A stretch of 24,587 nt of DNA from Apostichopus parvimensis (Eukaryota > Echinodermata > Holothuroidea > Aspidochirotida > Stichopodidae): positions 107,957 to 132,543 of the forward strand of contig KN882946.1 in assembly GCA_000934455.1 (NCBI GenBank), written 5' to 3'. The position numbers and the translations under genes were made by a program. A model generated the notes under the pieces. The model worked only from the letters and a program-made list of their open reading frames with translations. It did no database searches and was not told where the DNA came from. Below, one piece after another: positions 1 through 9,951 of the stretch (positions are counted from its first letter, which is position 1; every line of letters begins with the position of its first letter).

Positions 1-385
1 TCGCTACTGTTGTGAAACTAGTTTTCGTGCTCGAAATCTCCATGTCTATGTAGGCACATGAAACCGTTGTTCGTGAGAGTGAGGTACATTTCATTTTCCT
101 GGAAAAGCCAGTAATGGTAACTACAGCGACGTTAGTTTTCTGTTAAAAGGAAACCCTAACCTCGCCAGTTTAAAGCTGTAAGCAAAACTGTCACGCTATA
201 CGCAATATTATTACGTAACCAAACAGTTTTAGTACTTGTTGGAGTGTTTACAATTCCTATGAGGGGAACTCCAAGCTGAGTAGTTAACACTTATAGTCTC
301 ATAGACAGTCATAAAAGTATAGGTTGAGCGATTGAAAAAAATACTGTGCTAATGGGGAGAAAGAAAAGAAAGGCTTGTCAGTTCC
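1..385. other. non-coding, nothing recognised
   Basis: No open frame, RNA gene or repeat is visible here apart from the pol III terminator of the tRNA gene at its right edge. The DNA is mixed-composition and unique within the window. Confidence 0.5.
361..370 (-). terminator. pol III terminator of tRNA-Thr
   Basis: On the sense (minus) strand the DNA just past the tRNA reads CTTTCTTTTC. The four-T run at plus 364-367 is the usual pol III release signal. Its distance of about 20 nt from the mature 3' end is typical. Confidence 0.6.
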
Positions 386-458
386 AGGCGCGAGAGGGGG
401 TCGAACCCTCGATCTTCGGTTTACGAGACCGACGCCTTAGCCACTTGGCCACCGCGCC
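386..458 (-). tRNA. tRNA-Thr, anticodon CGT
   Basis: A complete 73-nt cloverleaf reads on the minus strand. The acceptor stem is GGCGCGG paired with TCGCGCC (one G-U at the last pair), with discriminator T. The anticodon stem TCGGT/ACCGA encloses loop CTCGTAA, giving anticodon CGT (plus-strand positions 423-425), which reads the Thr codon ACG. The T arm is GAGGG-TTCGACC-CCCTC, a perfect 5-bp stem with the TTC loop start and a good internal B box; the D arm has the usual GCC...GGC stem and a GTGG-type loop. No intron is present. No CCA is encoded, as expected in eukaryotes. A T-run at plus 364-367 (TTTT in sense) lies about 20 nt past the 3' end and is a normal pol III stop. It looks functional; only one copy is in the window. 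Confidence 0.95.
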
Positions 459-2265
459 GAACATGCCAAATTGGCATGATTAATCATTATTGAAGAACAT
501 TTATTTGCAACTCGCCACTTTTTCGAAGTAACCACGCTTAAGTCGTTATTTTTAATGAACAACGTACGACGAAGGTAATATTGATCAATCCAGACATGTT
601 TGTGGGACTTGCGACCGCTAAGGTGACAAATTGAATCTTTTTTATGTTTCGATTATCCCCACGCAAATCGTGCTGATACAGCTTTACTGTCGTTCGGCTT
701 GTTGTTCGTATAACCCGTAAGTGTTTCATGAGTACTGGCTTATACAAACCGCTCATTGATCGTTTCCATATTTTCTGATATCCCCATGTAACCCGACTGG
801 TAACTTAAACACTATAATCTTAATTGCCAACGGTGGAAAACAGTAAAAAAAGTTATTTTGATTCATGCAACAACGTTGACTCGTTCGAAATGAAATTTTA
901 CCTCTTCTTTTTAAAGTTTTTACATTTCATTTAAAAGTCCATGAGTAGTAGACCACCCGAAACATTATGATTGGATTGGAATGATGCATATACTCTAACT
1001 GTTTGACATTGTTGTCTAAGTTATAAACTCAGTAGGTCTCAAGGTTTACACGATCTATTAAAGCTGCCTGGTATATAAAAAGACGTAAATGTTTCTGCAT
1101 TCATCTCGTTTTTTGCTACGATAATGTATCCATTCCGCACACTTTCCAAGGGACCCCTACACATTTGACGTAACATCGTAATGGTCACACGATAACAGTC
1201 TCGATGTAAGGGAACTGGGCGTTGAGAGTGGATAAGTTAATTCGTTTGGTTTTTGTGCCAAACCTCCTTTTGGATGACTTTTCTTAAAAATATCGAAGGG
1301 CGAGTGATAAAACCGGTGTAAGAACTAGGCCTAGAAGGAGAACGGTTTCGGAGGGTTGAACATAGTCTCGCTAAGTAGGCGTGGTCTAAAAGGCACATCG
1401 ACATGAAACCCTTAAGAGATATCATCAGTAGTACTGCTGTCATTTTGAAGGTAAATTGGGTGAATTCCCAAACTCAAACGTAACAGTTTTGCATGGGTTT
1501 AATTGATTCCGGCATTCATGCTGGTAAGTTATTTCACACAGTAGTATTGATTACTACATAAAGAATTTAAGAAATTTGTGCTAGGTTTCAGTTTCATCTT
1601 ACAGTTCCTTACGGTTTCAACTTTCTGTTTCAACTTACACTGTTGTTACAGTAGGCTCAACCTATTACCAGTCGGCCTATCTGTTACTGTAAGCCTAACG
1701 TTAAGTACACTAACTTAGGGTCTACTAGTAGTACTTAGTACTGTGCCCAGGATTCCGTAATTGTTATTAGAATATATCTACTGTAGGCTAGTTTAGGCTA
1801 ACTGTAGTTCAAAGTAACTTAATACTCCATTATTATAGTTATACTCATTTTGGCTAGGCCTAACTGTACAGTGTACACGTAGCCTATCAACTTTACATTA
1901 GAACTGATATGATTAGAGTTCATATGGTTCAAAACTCAGACCTAGTTTAGTTGTAATATAAAAGATCAGGAGGGGATTAAAGACCCTATTGACGACCCTT
2001 CAACTTCAAGATAACAAGCTAACCACAGAAATCTCAAATCCTGTTACAGTATTAAATTTAAATGTCCAAAGAATTCTTAACCGTCGAATATTTTAAAAGA
2101 CGACACACACAGGCGAATCAAACATTTTTTCAAAACTCTCTGAGAGAAGTACTTTCTAACAAGTAGGCTAAGCCCAATCTACTAGTACAACAAACTTTGT
2201 GCACAGTCCTCTTGTGTCCCTACCATTAAGGAAAAATGAGAGAAAGAATAATAGGTCTACATGCT
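459..2265. other. gene-poor intergenic DNA with TAGGC/GTAGGCT words
   Basis: No convincing exon is seen. The short open frames at 538-756 and 1237-1443 on the minus strand lack splice signals, domains or unusual composition and look like chance. From about 1640 to 1900 the sequence is dense in related words (GTAGGCTA, TAGGCCTA, TACTAGTAGTACTTAGTACT). Such words recur across the window and are part of why an echinoderm-like genome is suspected. Confidence 0.5.
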
Positions 2266-2274
2266 ATCAATCAC

Positions 2275-2534
2275 GGGTCGTACTAATTAGCGTCAACAGG
2301 CACATTTCACGACAACTCAAGACAACTCAAGACAACAAGTTTAAAATACCATCAAATACAATGGTTATAATCAGAGTGTATCTGGAAAAACGTTTAAAAC
2401 TGACTGGAACCATCGTGCATACATATTCGCACGGGAAAATGTTTTTGTCGTAAAAATCGTCAACTTTCTCCGTCCGTAGAATTGGACGACCTGATGCTAT
2501 TGCTCTTGCGCAATGACATTGGACCGCACCATTA
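2275..2534 (+). repeat. left inverted arm of the foldback element
   Basis: This arm pairs with 2794-3019 on the opposite strand. It includes a short internal direct repeat, GACAACTCAA twice followed by GACAACAAG, near 2312-2339, which the right arm shares. The 37-bp segment between the two ATTGGAC copies (about 2484-2520) is present only in this arm. Confidence 0.8.
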
Positions 2535-2793
2535 CATAATAAAATACACCGGAGAGAATAATAAAACCAGGCAAAATGATAGTAAGCAAGACTGTAAAAA
2601 AAAATAAAAACATATGTAAATTTCAATGGAAAAACAATTACAAATATTCATTATTTTAAAAACATTCAATGATTTGATTGATTTGGAGTTCATTCATCAT
2701 ACTACTTTGGTGGCACTCTCTTACTACGTCAACCCACCTTACCGACACTCTACACAAAGGTAGTTGCTCCCTAACACAAACCCACCCATATCA

Positions 2794-3019
2794 TAATGGT
2801 GCGGTTCAATTCTACGGACGGAGAAAGTTGACTATTTTTACGAAAAAAACATTTTTTCCCGTGAAAAATATGTATGCATGATGGCTTCAGTCAGTTTTAA
2901 ATGTGTTTCCAGATACACTCTGATTATAACCATTGTATTTGATGGTATTTTAAACTTGTTGTCTTGAGTTGTCTTGACTTGTCGTGAAATGGGCCTGTTG
3001 ACGCTAATTAGTATGACCG
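2794..3019 (-). repeat. right inverted arm of the foldback element
   Basis: This is the reverse-complement partner of 2275-2534 with scattered substitutions and the 37-bp deletion. It ends in TATGACCG directly before the second ATCAATCAC target-duplication copy. Confidence 0.8.
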
Positions 3020-3070
3020 ATCAATCACTACAGTTATCAATCAAACCTGACTAAGATCCGTTGCAACCTC

Positions 3071-4129
3071 TTAACTTCTGTGGTGGTGAGATTGAAAAGC
3101 TGATGCCTTAAATACAATGGCCCACCTCTACCTCTTCCTGTACCAAGATCCCGCCCTTTACCCCGGTATGAACCCAATCCTACACTCCGACAAAATCGAG
3201 CTATGTGACCCGGTTTTGCACATTCCCAACAGGAAGGCCTATTTCAGTCTATTATACTTTGACCAGAATAACATTGCAGGGGGGGGGGGTGTGACCTTCC
3301 GGTCCGAACATATTGTCATGTTACTTTATCCAAGGGTGAGATCTGCTGGGTCGACAATTGAGTTGACATTGCCGACACCTTCGTTGTAAGGTCTTGTATT
3401 TCTTTCCTTTGTTCATAAATTTGCTGAGCCAAATTGTCCTTTTTTTATCGTACTGGTCAGAATGTCAAGTAGTCGCTGCACTCGCTGTGGCGTTGTTGAT
3501 AGAGTGAGCTTCGGTTGCCAGTCGTGCTCCCGACACGGCGTCCTCCCAGGTTTTCGGATTCCATTGGATCACGAACATCCTCAGGGGTGGTGTTAACCCT
3601 CTACCAGCGCAACAGTTCTTTCTTTATCCACCTTGTTGAGCCTACTGCAACGGTGTTCGACTTCCAAAATAAATGAATCCAGCGGTTCTCTGGGTTCCAT
3701 CTTCTTGTCCCATTGTTGATATTCTTGCAGCCATTTTGAATGAATGGAACTGAAATGACTTTCAAATGATGCGTAGAGTAATTCTGGATCTTGTTTCATT
3801 ACAGTTGATAGAGAATTTAGCCAGATATTAGCACTCCCTGCAAGCAACATATTCATTGCTTCGGCAATTTGCTCTCGAGGAAGGTGCGACAACAATGTCC
3901 ATGATTTAAATTCATTGAGCCATAGATACGGATCTTCACTTTGCTTACCATGAAAGGAGTCAGGGCGCAAACTTGATGCCATTCTAGAATTAACAGCGGC
4001 TCTATTGTCTATGGGCCAATCAGGTGATTTTAGGATACATTTCTCAAATTCAACGGCGGTTGTTAAATTGTCAAAAGATTTTTGATCTTGATCGCAGCTT
4101 ATAAGACATAACTGCTGAATTTTCGCAAC
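3071..4129 (-). pseudogene. gag: decayed Ty3/Gypsy-type retrotransposon gag
   Basis: The longest intact piece starts at the ATG whose 5' end is 3982 and runs to a stop at 3593 (129 residues). It has the retrotransposon Gag capsid-like pattern PYLWLNEFKSW ... EQIAEAMNMLLAGSANIWL ... LLYASFESHF ... LDSFILEVEHRCSRL. The same frame is open upstream to 4129 without another ATG. Past the stop, Gag-like sequence continues in a second frame (including PKTWEDAVSGARLATEA, to a TGA at 3475-3477) and then in a third, glutamine/lysine-rich frame to about 3319. The second shift lies by a 7-bp homopolymer at 3440-3446. Further on, 3190-3231 encodes CWECAKPGHIARFC, a Cx2Cx4Hx4C zinc knuckle. Capsid then knuckle is the normal Gag order, so these are parts of one dead gene. 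A C-run at 3281-3290 adds damage. No reverse transcriptase or integrase is recognised downstream; the foldback element sits there. It cannot make a full Gag. Confidence 0.8.
3190..3231 (-). other. CCHC zinc knuckle of the gag remnant
   Basis: The minus strand encodes C-WE-C-AKPG-H-IARF-C, exactly the nucleocapsid spacing Cx2Cx4Hx4C, followed by a Gly/Arg-rich basic tail (about 3120-3189), as in retroelement nucleocapsids. It is separated from the capsid part by at least two frame changes and a stop just upstream. Confidence 0.8.
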
Positions 4130-4136
4130 TTATCAG

Positions 4137-4154
4137 GGCCCCGCACTTCCACCA
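4137..4154 (-). promoter_or_regulatory. retrotransposon primer-binding site
   Basis: Two bases inside the presumed LTR end, the minus strand reads TGGTGGAAGTGCGGGG. A site beginning TGG (complement of a tRNA 3' CCA) right after an LTR ending in CA is the standard minus-strand primer site of LTR elements. The priming tRNA is not identified. The gag frame begins about 170 bp downstream. Confidence 0.6.
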
Positions 4155-4156
4155 TT

Positions 4157-4330
4157 TGTGACGGGGTCCTGTACATATATTACACAACAAGTACAAATTA
4201 AGACGTGAACAGTTGAAATGTCTTTCTGCTCTTTATTCCTCCTCTCTCTTTACGTGCTCCCTTTTTAACTCTCTTCCTCAACTGCCAAACCAATCCAACG
4301 CAAATATACATAAAAGAAGGGTGATCTGAT
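4157..4330 (-). mobile_element. partial LTR of the gag element
   Basis: The minus strand reads toward an LTR-like 3' end, GACCCCGTCACA, at 4157. Within it are a TATA-like TTTTATGTATATTT (about 4305-4318), a purine-rich stretch, and AATAAA (about 4233-4238), which fits the promoter and polyadenylation order of an LTR. The outer (5') LTR edge is not found, so the upper coordinate is approximate, and no matching second LTR is present in the window. Confidence 0.55.
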
Positions 4331-5996
4331 GAAGTTTTACTAAGTCACGATAGAAAGATTATATGTCCAGCCCATTGTTCATCTATATGTTTGGTGTTAT
4401 GTTGAATAATGGCAACTTAGTACTGGATGTAATTTTGTATTGGTAGCTAGGGAAATGGAAATACATTGTTCATTGCAGGTAAATGCAAACTATGCTACTT
4501 GAGATGGCTTTAATAATTAAAGCACTAGCTGCATTTAAGTTAAAGTGAAACTGTCGAACCAACGATTTTTTCTATGCTTAACAATTTTATCGATGATGGT
4601 TGGTTTGGTTAAGTTAAGCTAATCCGACAGTAGGCTATACTGTACATTAGCTTTGATAAGGGCTCTATATTCGTGGGAGTCAAACAGTTTCTGCTGGAAT
4701 CTGCCAGGATTAAAAATTCAATATCGGGAATTAAGTAAATAAAAATATCCAGGTTTCCGAAGTTTAGTTCCAATTTACAATTTGTGAGCGAACTTTCGCT
4801 CTCTTTGACTAATAATTTCACTCTGTCCTCTCTTTATTATTTTGAAAGTTTGATTCCAAGAACAAATCTGAACATAATCTGGGCATAGCATGCTACAGTT
4901 CCTTAAAATCTCACAACAGGGGAAACGATTGACAATTTGATTAGTAATTTTACTTTCTTGAAGCCTTGAAGGTGCTCTTTTTATTAAATTGAAAGAGTGA
5001 GAAATTATTGTGAAAGTGTTAACATATTATCACTTTGTATAATTGAACTTTAAGAACTGAACATTGGCTTAAAAAAAAAAAAACTTACGCGATACTACTA
5101 CTAATTAGTAAGCTTCTACTAGTATGCAGCCTAAAACATTGCTATATAAACTAAGCCTATAGAGTACAGATGGGATGCTAGCATTATCCTTGTATGTAAA
5201 CTTTGTATACATTACAGTAAAGTGAACTCCAATGGACTCACCTGACCCACAAGGTCATATCTGATAGGGGATACATGGTGCAGAATTACCGCGGAAAATA
5301 TTGAGAAAATAAAGGGCAGATCACGTTAGCTATCTTTACCAGGTCATGCAGAAAGTTGTACAGACAGTGTATCGTACTGTGTATGTCTGGACCTGACTGC
5401 TTAGCATATGGTTGGGTTGGACGTGTGCCCCATTATTATAGGGCAGGAAGCTACGTCATGATTGCAAAGAAGAATATGAGCATTCAAAATAAGAAAAAAA
5501 ATGGCAGCGTAACATTTTCTCTGATAATTTTATTGCACATTACTCTCAGAAGGTTAAATTTGTTGTTTTTTTGTGTCCAAAAATACTGTATTAAACTGTG
5601 TACTCAAACTAACCTGTATTGTACATACTAAAATTGCATTTTGAGCATATCTGATCACTTTTCCTTCCAAATGAAGTTTGAGTGTTGTACAGCCAAGACC
5701 AGGCAGACTGGTCAAAGCTTACAAACTAGCTGGTTGGCAATGAATCCAGAAAATTACCATCCATCAAAGTTAATCTCAGTGGTTGTGGTTGATATTATTC
5801 ATTAATTCATCCAACTACTGAACTTGCTCGATTCATGTTCATGGTGATCAGATCTTATGTTATTCTTTGCAAAGAGTGGAAGAAATTGGTGTTAAAATAA
5901 GAGCAAAATTTTATTTCCATGTGCTCCTGAATATGTACATTATATGCCTACTCGCTATCATACAGTATATATTCTGTTTTTCTTGTAAATTTTCAG
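4331..5996. other. intergenic DNA, nothing recognised
   Basis: There is no supported gene. Open frames at 4609-4821 (minus) and 5356-5631 (plus) are short, have no domain-like composition and lack a clear splice context. An A-tract is at about 5071-5083. The last 30 bases form the pyrimidine tract and AG of the possible exon that follows. Confidence 0.45.
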
Positions 5997-6183
5997 AACA
6001 AGCTGATATTTTAAGGTCAAAACAGACTTTGAAGGAGGGAAATGCCAATGCACTCCAATGGCCAAATGAGGTTACAGTTCATCATGCAAGAATCCCTGTC
6101 AAGCAGAAAAAGATATTCTGATTCGTCCATGAGAGACAAACAGTACTGTAGAGTCGCAACAGCAATGACCCCACAGGAATATG
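5997..6183 (+). CDS. possible exon of an unrecognised gene
   Basis: The segment follows a pyrimidine-rich tract ending in TTTTCAG (5996) and ends at G|GTAAGTT (donor 6184-6189); both sites are good matches to consensus. In one frame an ATG at 6042 opens MPMHSNGQMRLQF and continues through SSRKRYSDSSMRDKQYC and AMTPQEYG up to the donor, a Ser- and charge-rich stretch ending with one extra base (phase 1). In the frame starting at the acceptor a TGA comes at 6119-6121. If real, this would be a first coding exon preceded by 5' UTR. I do not recognise the protein and find no partner exon in the window, so it may be a chance pair of splice signals or a non-coding RNA exon. Confidence 0.3.
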
Positions 6184-6719
6184 GTAAGTTGTTCTTGTTG
6201 ATCTTTCCCGAGAAACAAATTTCAAGCTTGTCTCATGAAACTAACTTACTTTATACCCATTACATGTAAAACACATGTATTAAACCTCTGTATATTCTTG
6301 AACTGGACTGGGTATGCTCTTGTGGTGAACAGTTTATCTGGGATTTCGGGAAGCTTTCTTTTAGGCCGTTGGAGATGTTGTTCCAAACGGCTTGCCGATT
6401 CCAAATGTTGATGAGCCTGTTTATTGATTTAAAATTCTTAGCAAATCAACAGTAGCACATGCAATATCGCTTGAACATTTTTTTCAGAGTCTGTTAATAC
6501 ATTGGGGTCAGGGTTTGAATAAAGTGATGGCACCAACAGCAAATTGCTGTCAATCATAGGCCCTACCACTGGCCATGATGACCTTAACAATTATCTAATG
6601 CTGACAGCAATGACTGACTTGCTCCTTTAGTCAAGCAGCTGAAGGTGGTTCTCATAATGATCTTGATCAGGATTCCAAAGTGACATGTGTGTTAGAATAT
6701 GCACTCCAGCCTAGCCAAA
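6184..6719. other. intergenic or intronic, nothing recognised
   Basis: No RNA gene, inverted repeat or convincing frame is seen in this stretch. If the 5997-6183 exon is real, this is the beginning of its intron. Confidence 0.4.
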
Positions 6720-6780
6720 TAATAATAAATAACATTTATATAGCACTTAATACAGCATTTTACAGTGCTAGGAAAGAGAC
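6720..6780 (+). repeat. short 'TTTATATAGCGC' interspersed repeat
   Basis: The stretch AATAATAAATAACATTTATATAGCACTTAATACA followed by TTACAGTGCTAGG (in pieces) resembles the sequences at 17085-17140 (plus) and 17870-17955 (minus). All share an AT-rich AATAAT start, an ATATAGCGC-type core and a GTGC(G)CTTTACA-type inner word. This looks like the conserved head of one interspersed repeat family of unknown class. Confidence 0.4.
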
Positions 6781-6999
6781 AAAGGAAACCAAGGAAAAAA
6801 AGAAACTAGGAATCAAACAGAAATGTTTTAAGTTGTCTCTTGAAAATACAAAGGGAAAGTGAGTCACGAACGTGAAATGGGAGAAGGCGCAGCGACAGAA
6901 ATGACACGATTGCCATACTGCCAACTGAAAACTGAAACATTGCTGTAGTGCCCTGGCTATTCAATGAGTGTCCAAGGAAATTTCTAATTTGTCCTAAAC

Positions 7000-7121
7000 A
7001 ATGTGTAAAAGTAAGTTGGCCTGACGTTTCGATCCTAGCAGGATCTTCTTCAATGGCTAAATGACAAGTAACAGTAACAGAAGGGACAAAAACATGCACA
7101 GAATACAGACAGGTTAATGAG
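7000..7121 (-). repeat. hammerhead-like repeat, degenerate copy
   Basis: This is the minus-strand copy of the repeat at 18953-19073; both share CTCATTAA, TTTGTCCCTTCTGTTA, TGTTACTTGTCATT and CGAAACGTCAGGCCAACT. It contains GCCATTGAAGA, then a clean hairpin GATCC-TGCTA-GGATC, then GAAAC-GTC-AGGCC. Compared with a hammerhead core, C3 is T and the innermost stem I pair is lost, so this copy should be inactive. The stem II arms are better preserved here than in the other copy. Confidence 0.55.
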
Positions 7122-7817
7122 CTTAAAACTTACTTTAACACATTCTCCTACACAGGCTCTCTAGTGGATAAGCAGTTTGCTAACAGTTTTATTTTATTTT
7201 ATCCTAAACAAGTCACCTTGCCCTTCTGGATCCTTAATTCAAGCCCTGGTTGAGATATCTCCTGAAGTTCAGTTTGAGTGGAACCTGCTGAACTAAACAA
7301 AATATTTCACATCACTTTTCAGCGCTAGGAAGGAATAAGCCTGTGACAGCTGACCCTGGATGATGTTCTTGCCATTGGGACAAGCCGGTCACCGGTCTTC
7401 AGAGATAAAACCAGGAAGAATCATAAAATCTGGCTAAACAGGTTCAGTTTATATCAAAATAGATCAATGGAAAGTGCTTTTGCAGACTCAGACATTGGTT
7501 TATACTGTATACACAATATGGGCCAAATGTGTATTGTTTTACAAAACATGCAATGATGAAATGGTAACCATATATCTTTTAGACCTACCGTAAAGAGGTA
7601 ATTTTATAGTGATAGCAGACGCACTGTATTTGCTGGCAAATACTGTCACACAGGCCTGATGGTACGGTTCTATAGATTTGCTAGAAGTACTGTACCTGTG
7701 CCATCCTTTTAACCAGTGGAATCATTCCCAATTGTTTACTGTGCGGTTTTACGGATTGGGACTGGATTAGCTAAAAATTCTGAGTTGAAGGGGCACCAAC
7801 AATTCAAGAAGTGCACA
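7122..7817. other. intergenic DNA, nothing recognised
   Basis: There is no supported gene, RNA or repeat boundary. This is unique sequence leading up to the start of the 2134-bp tandem duplication. Confidence 0.45.
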
Positions 7818-8468
7818 AATAATCATGTCCAGTAACAAATGAAGTATTGTACACATGGTTGCGTAGATGGAGTGTGGGGGAGGGGAACAGCAGTCAGCAC
7901 AGGGGTGGGGGTAAGGGATGGGCAAGTCCCCTCCCCAGTCTGGCTACAGGACTGCCATTAGCACAGAGTATCTGGGGTACAGAATACGGATCAGGCTATG
8001 GAGCTTAATTAATATTCAGACTACAAAATGTATAAGTTACCACTTTGATCCCTTCAAGAAAAATGATTAAAACTTACACAGGATTGTTTTCCTTTTTATT
8101 ACTGGCCTCATCATGTACTAAATGTGAAACAAGTTCAATCACACCTAGAAAACTATACGACCGGAATGTTATAAAATGATTGAGATGCCTACCGCATGTG
8201 AAGTAATGTGAAAGTTAACGTATTAATACAATGTAATAGTGCCACAGTACCTCACACTAGGGACTCAAACTTATTACAGCACCAGGGTTCAAGTTGAGTA
8301 CTTTAGAATGTAATTCTCAAGATTTCAAAGTATTCATAGGTCGAAAACCAAACAAGCAACTTCCGTCAGGAAGACTGGCCCCCTTTATGCCCATGTGCCA
8401 GTTACGAATATGGAGGTGTCAATTAGGACAAGTATGTGTGAGCAACACAAGTGCAAATGGCAGCGCCA

Positions 8469-8519
8469 TTAAGCCACATCCTTACCAGTAAGCACTGGTA
8501 AGCCACATCCTTACCAGTG
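8469..8519 (+). repeat. local direct and inverted repeat in copy 1
   Basis: TAAGCCACATCCTTACCAGT occurs twice, 31 bp apart (8469-8488 and 8500-8519). Between and within the copies CACTGGTAAG faces CTTACCAGTG, so a small hairpin can form. The same arrangement recurs 2134 bp downstream. Confidence 0.7.
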
Positions 8520-8544
8520 CATTAATTGGTTGAACCCCCAAGTG

Positions 8545-8762
8545 CAGGGGCAGCAATTTGTTTCAAAAATTTGGGAGGGGGGGGCACATTTGCTTGGGTG
8601 CGGGCGCGTAGCGAGGAATTTGGATAAATTTTCTCACGCATTTTCCATTTATAGCCACAAAAAAAACTATGCCACCAAATATTGGGGGGGATATTAGATA
8701 CTATATCCCCCACCTAAAGTATTGGGGACATGCCCCCCCCCCCCCTATGATCGCCGCCCATG
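8545..8762. mobile_element. hAT-like MITE, 218 bp (copy 1)
   Basis: The element starts CAGGGGCAGCAAT and ends in the imperfect inverse ATCGCCGCCCATG (10 of 13 positions pair). The perfect 8-bp direct repeat CCCAAGTG flanks it (8537-8544 and 8763-8770). An 8-bp target duplication with CAGGGGC-type ends fits the hAT superfamily. There is no transposase. The inside is dominated by G- and C-runs. Confidence 0.7.
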
Positions 8763-8770
8763 CCCAAGTG

Positions 8771-9951
8771 AGTGCTACATATAAAAGATGGTTCTCACCT
8801 AATTCTTGGACAAAGTTTATACACTTGCTGTACATTAGTCAGATAGTTACGTGGAATTTTGAGCAAATAATATGGCAAGGAATCACAAAACCTTCTGGCT
8901 TTCTGGTTTATTTTTATTAAGAAATATGGAAATCATTCTATGAAACGAAACTAGCATGAAGAAAAGTCACATTCATACAGAATACACAAGTCTCCTTTAA
9001 GTAGTCGTTTTAACAAAATTATTCATTGCCCATGGTCGTGTCTTGTATATCTTCAATAATAACTACAAAGAACGACTGGAAATAAGCCTAAAGCCACACT
9101 ACACCCAACCACTGATCTTATCAGTGTACACAACTAACAATTACCATGTGCACCGTACTTGCGACGAATATTGTGGGAATCTTGCAGAATTCAAACTGTT
9201 TGTAATCTGTCAGAACCCAACCGCCTCCCTCCCCCACCAGAAATTATGACATCCAAAAAAGAAGGGAAAGAAAACTTGAGCTGGTCTTAGCAAAGAGAAT
9301 CACAACAGTTTTACTCCACACACGTCTTCTATTGTATTAGCCTATGCCTCGCCTATAGAAGTGACAGTAGGTTAAACTGGCTAGGTCCAAACCTTGTGGG
9401 CTCTGGTGGGATCAGAAGACACTGTAGCAACATGGTTGGACTGGTCTTGGTCTGATTGGTCCTGCTTGAAGACTTGGTAGCGATGGACGGGGTGGGAGGG
9501 GGAGGGGGGTCTGACGAAGCGATCAGGCCTCACGAGAGAGGCGGGGGGGGGGGGGAGCGTTCAGTGGGGTGCAATTCCGGGACCAGGGGTCGATTAAGGG
9601 GCCAGGAGGATGTGATATAATCAATAATTGATTCTCATTTACTTCAGGAAGAATAAAGACTTCAAATGAGAGGGCCCGGCGATATATTGTAAAGATCTAT
9701 AATGAGCTAAAACTTTTTTGGACAGCCACCCGACTTGTAGTGTATAGGCCTATGTTACAGGCCATGCAGCTTTTCCAACAGATACATGCGACTGTGTACA
9801 CAAAGAACTGCCCTCCAGGCCGATTTATTTCTATCTTTCCCACGCCCGTTTCATGGAAATGGATTTTTCCTTGTCTTTGGTTTAAAAAATAATTATACAG
9901 AGAGCTTTAGTTCCTCTTTCGTTGAGGCTACGTGCTTTAAGTCCGGAAGCT
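8771..9951. other. rest of duplicated unit, no gene seen
   Basis: The stretch contains AT-rich unique sequence followed by G-rich runs near 9491-9556. No frame with coding character and no RNA gene is found. Confidence 0.5.

Larger units (their letters stand above)
2275..3019. mobile_element. non-autonomous foldback DNA transposon, Mutator-like
   Basis: Two long arms are inverted copies of each other: left 2275-2534 and right 2794-3019, about 90% identical by eye. They start with GGTCRTACTAATTAGCGTC at the outer ends and enclose a 259-bp unique core (2535-2793). The right arm lacks 37 bp that the left arm has; the missing piece is bounded in the left arm by two ATTGGAC copies, so slippage or recombination between them explains it. 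The perfect 9-bp direct repeat ATCAATCAC flanks the element (2266-2274 and 3020-3028). Long inverted arms with a 9-bp target duplication are typical of Mutator-like elements (known of the family). No transposase is encoded; open frames inside are products of the arms. It lies next to the decayed gag at 3071-4129. Confidence 0.75.
7818..9951 (+). repeat. 2134-bp tandem duplication, copy 1
   Basis: The whole segment recurs head to tail at 9952-12085 with constant offset 2134 and no indel. By eye nine single-base differences lie between 7890 and 8165 (7890, 8040, 8050, 8110, 8115, 8118, 8137, 8153, 8165), and I see none in the remaining roughly 1.8 kb. The unit holds a hAT-like MITE (8545-8762), a local direct repeat at 8469-8519, and G- and C-runs. 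Open frames inside it (e.g. 8294-8491, 8669-8920, 9043-9249) are duplicated along with it but show no domain, splice context or coding bias, so I do not call genes. Confidence 0.95.

Noticed and set aside
2160..2230. Minus-strand LNGRDTRGL...VLVDWA resembling a retropepsin start
   Set aside because: The DTGA active-site triad is absent and the match is very short, so it is not usable as evidence of pol.
2199..2626. Open frames in the left foldback arm and its flank
   Set aside because: They are created by the inverted arm sequence, with no transposase motif and no coding continuity between arms.
3117..3389. Plus-strand 90-codon open frame
   Set aside because: It lies antisense to the gag remnant; the minus strand here encodes the CCHC knuckle and basic tail, which explains the open frame.
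3460..3540. Plus-strand MSSSRCTRCG...CQSC zinc-finger-like peptide
   Set aside because: The Cys pairs arise on the strand opposite Gag-like coding (PKTWEDAVSGARLATEA side), and the frame has no start context or splice sites.
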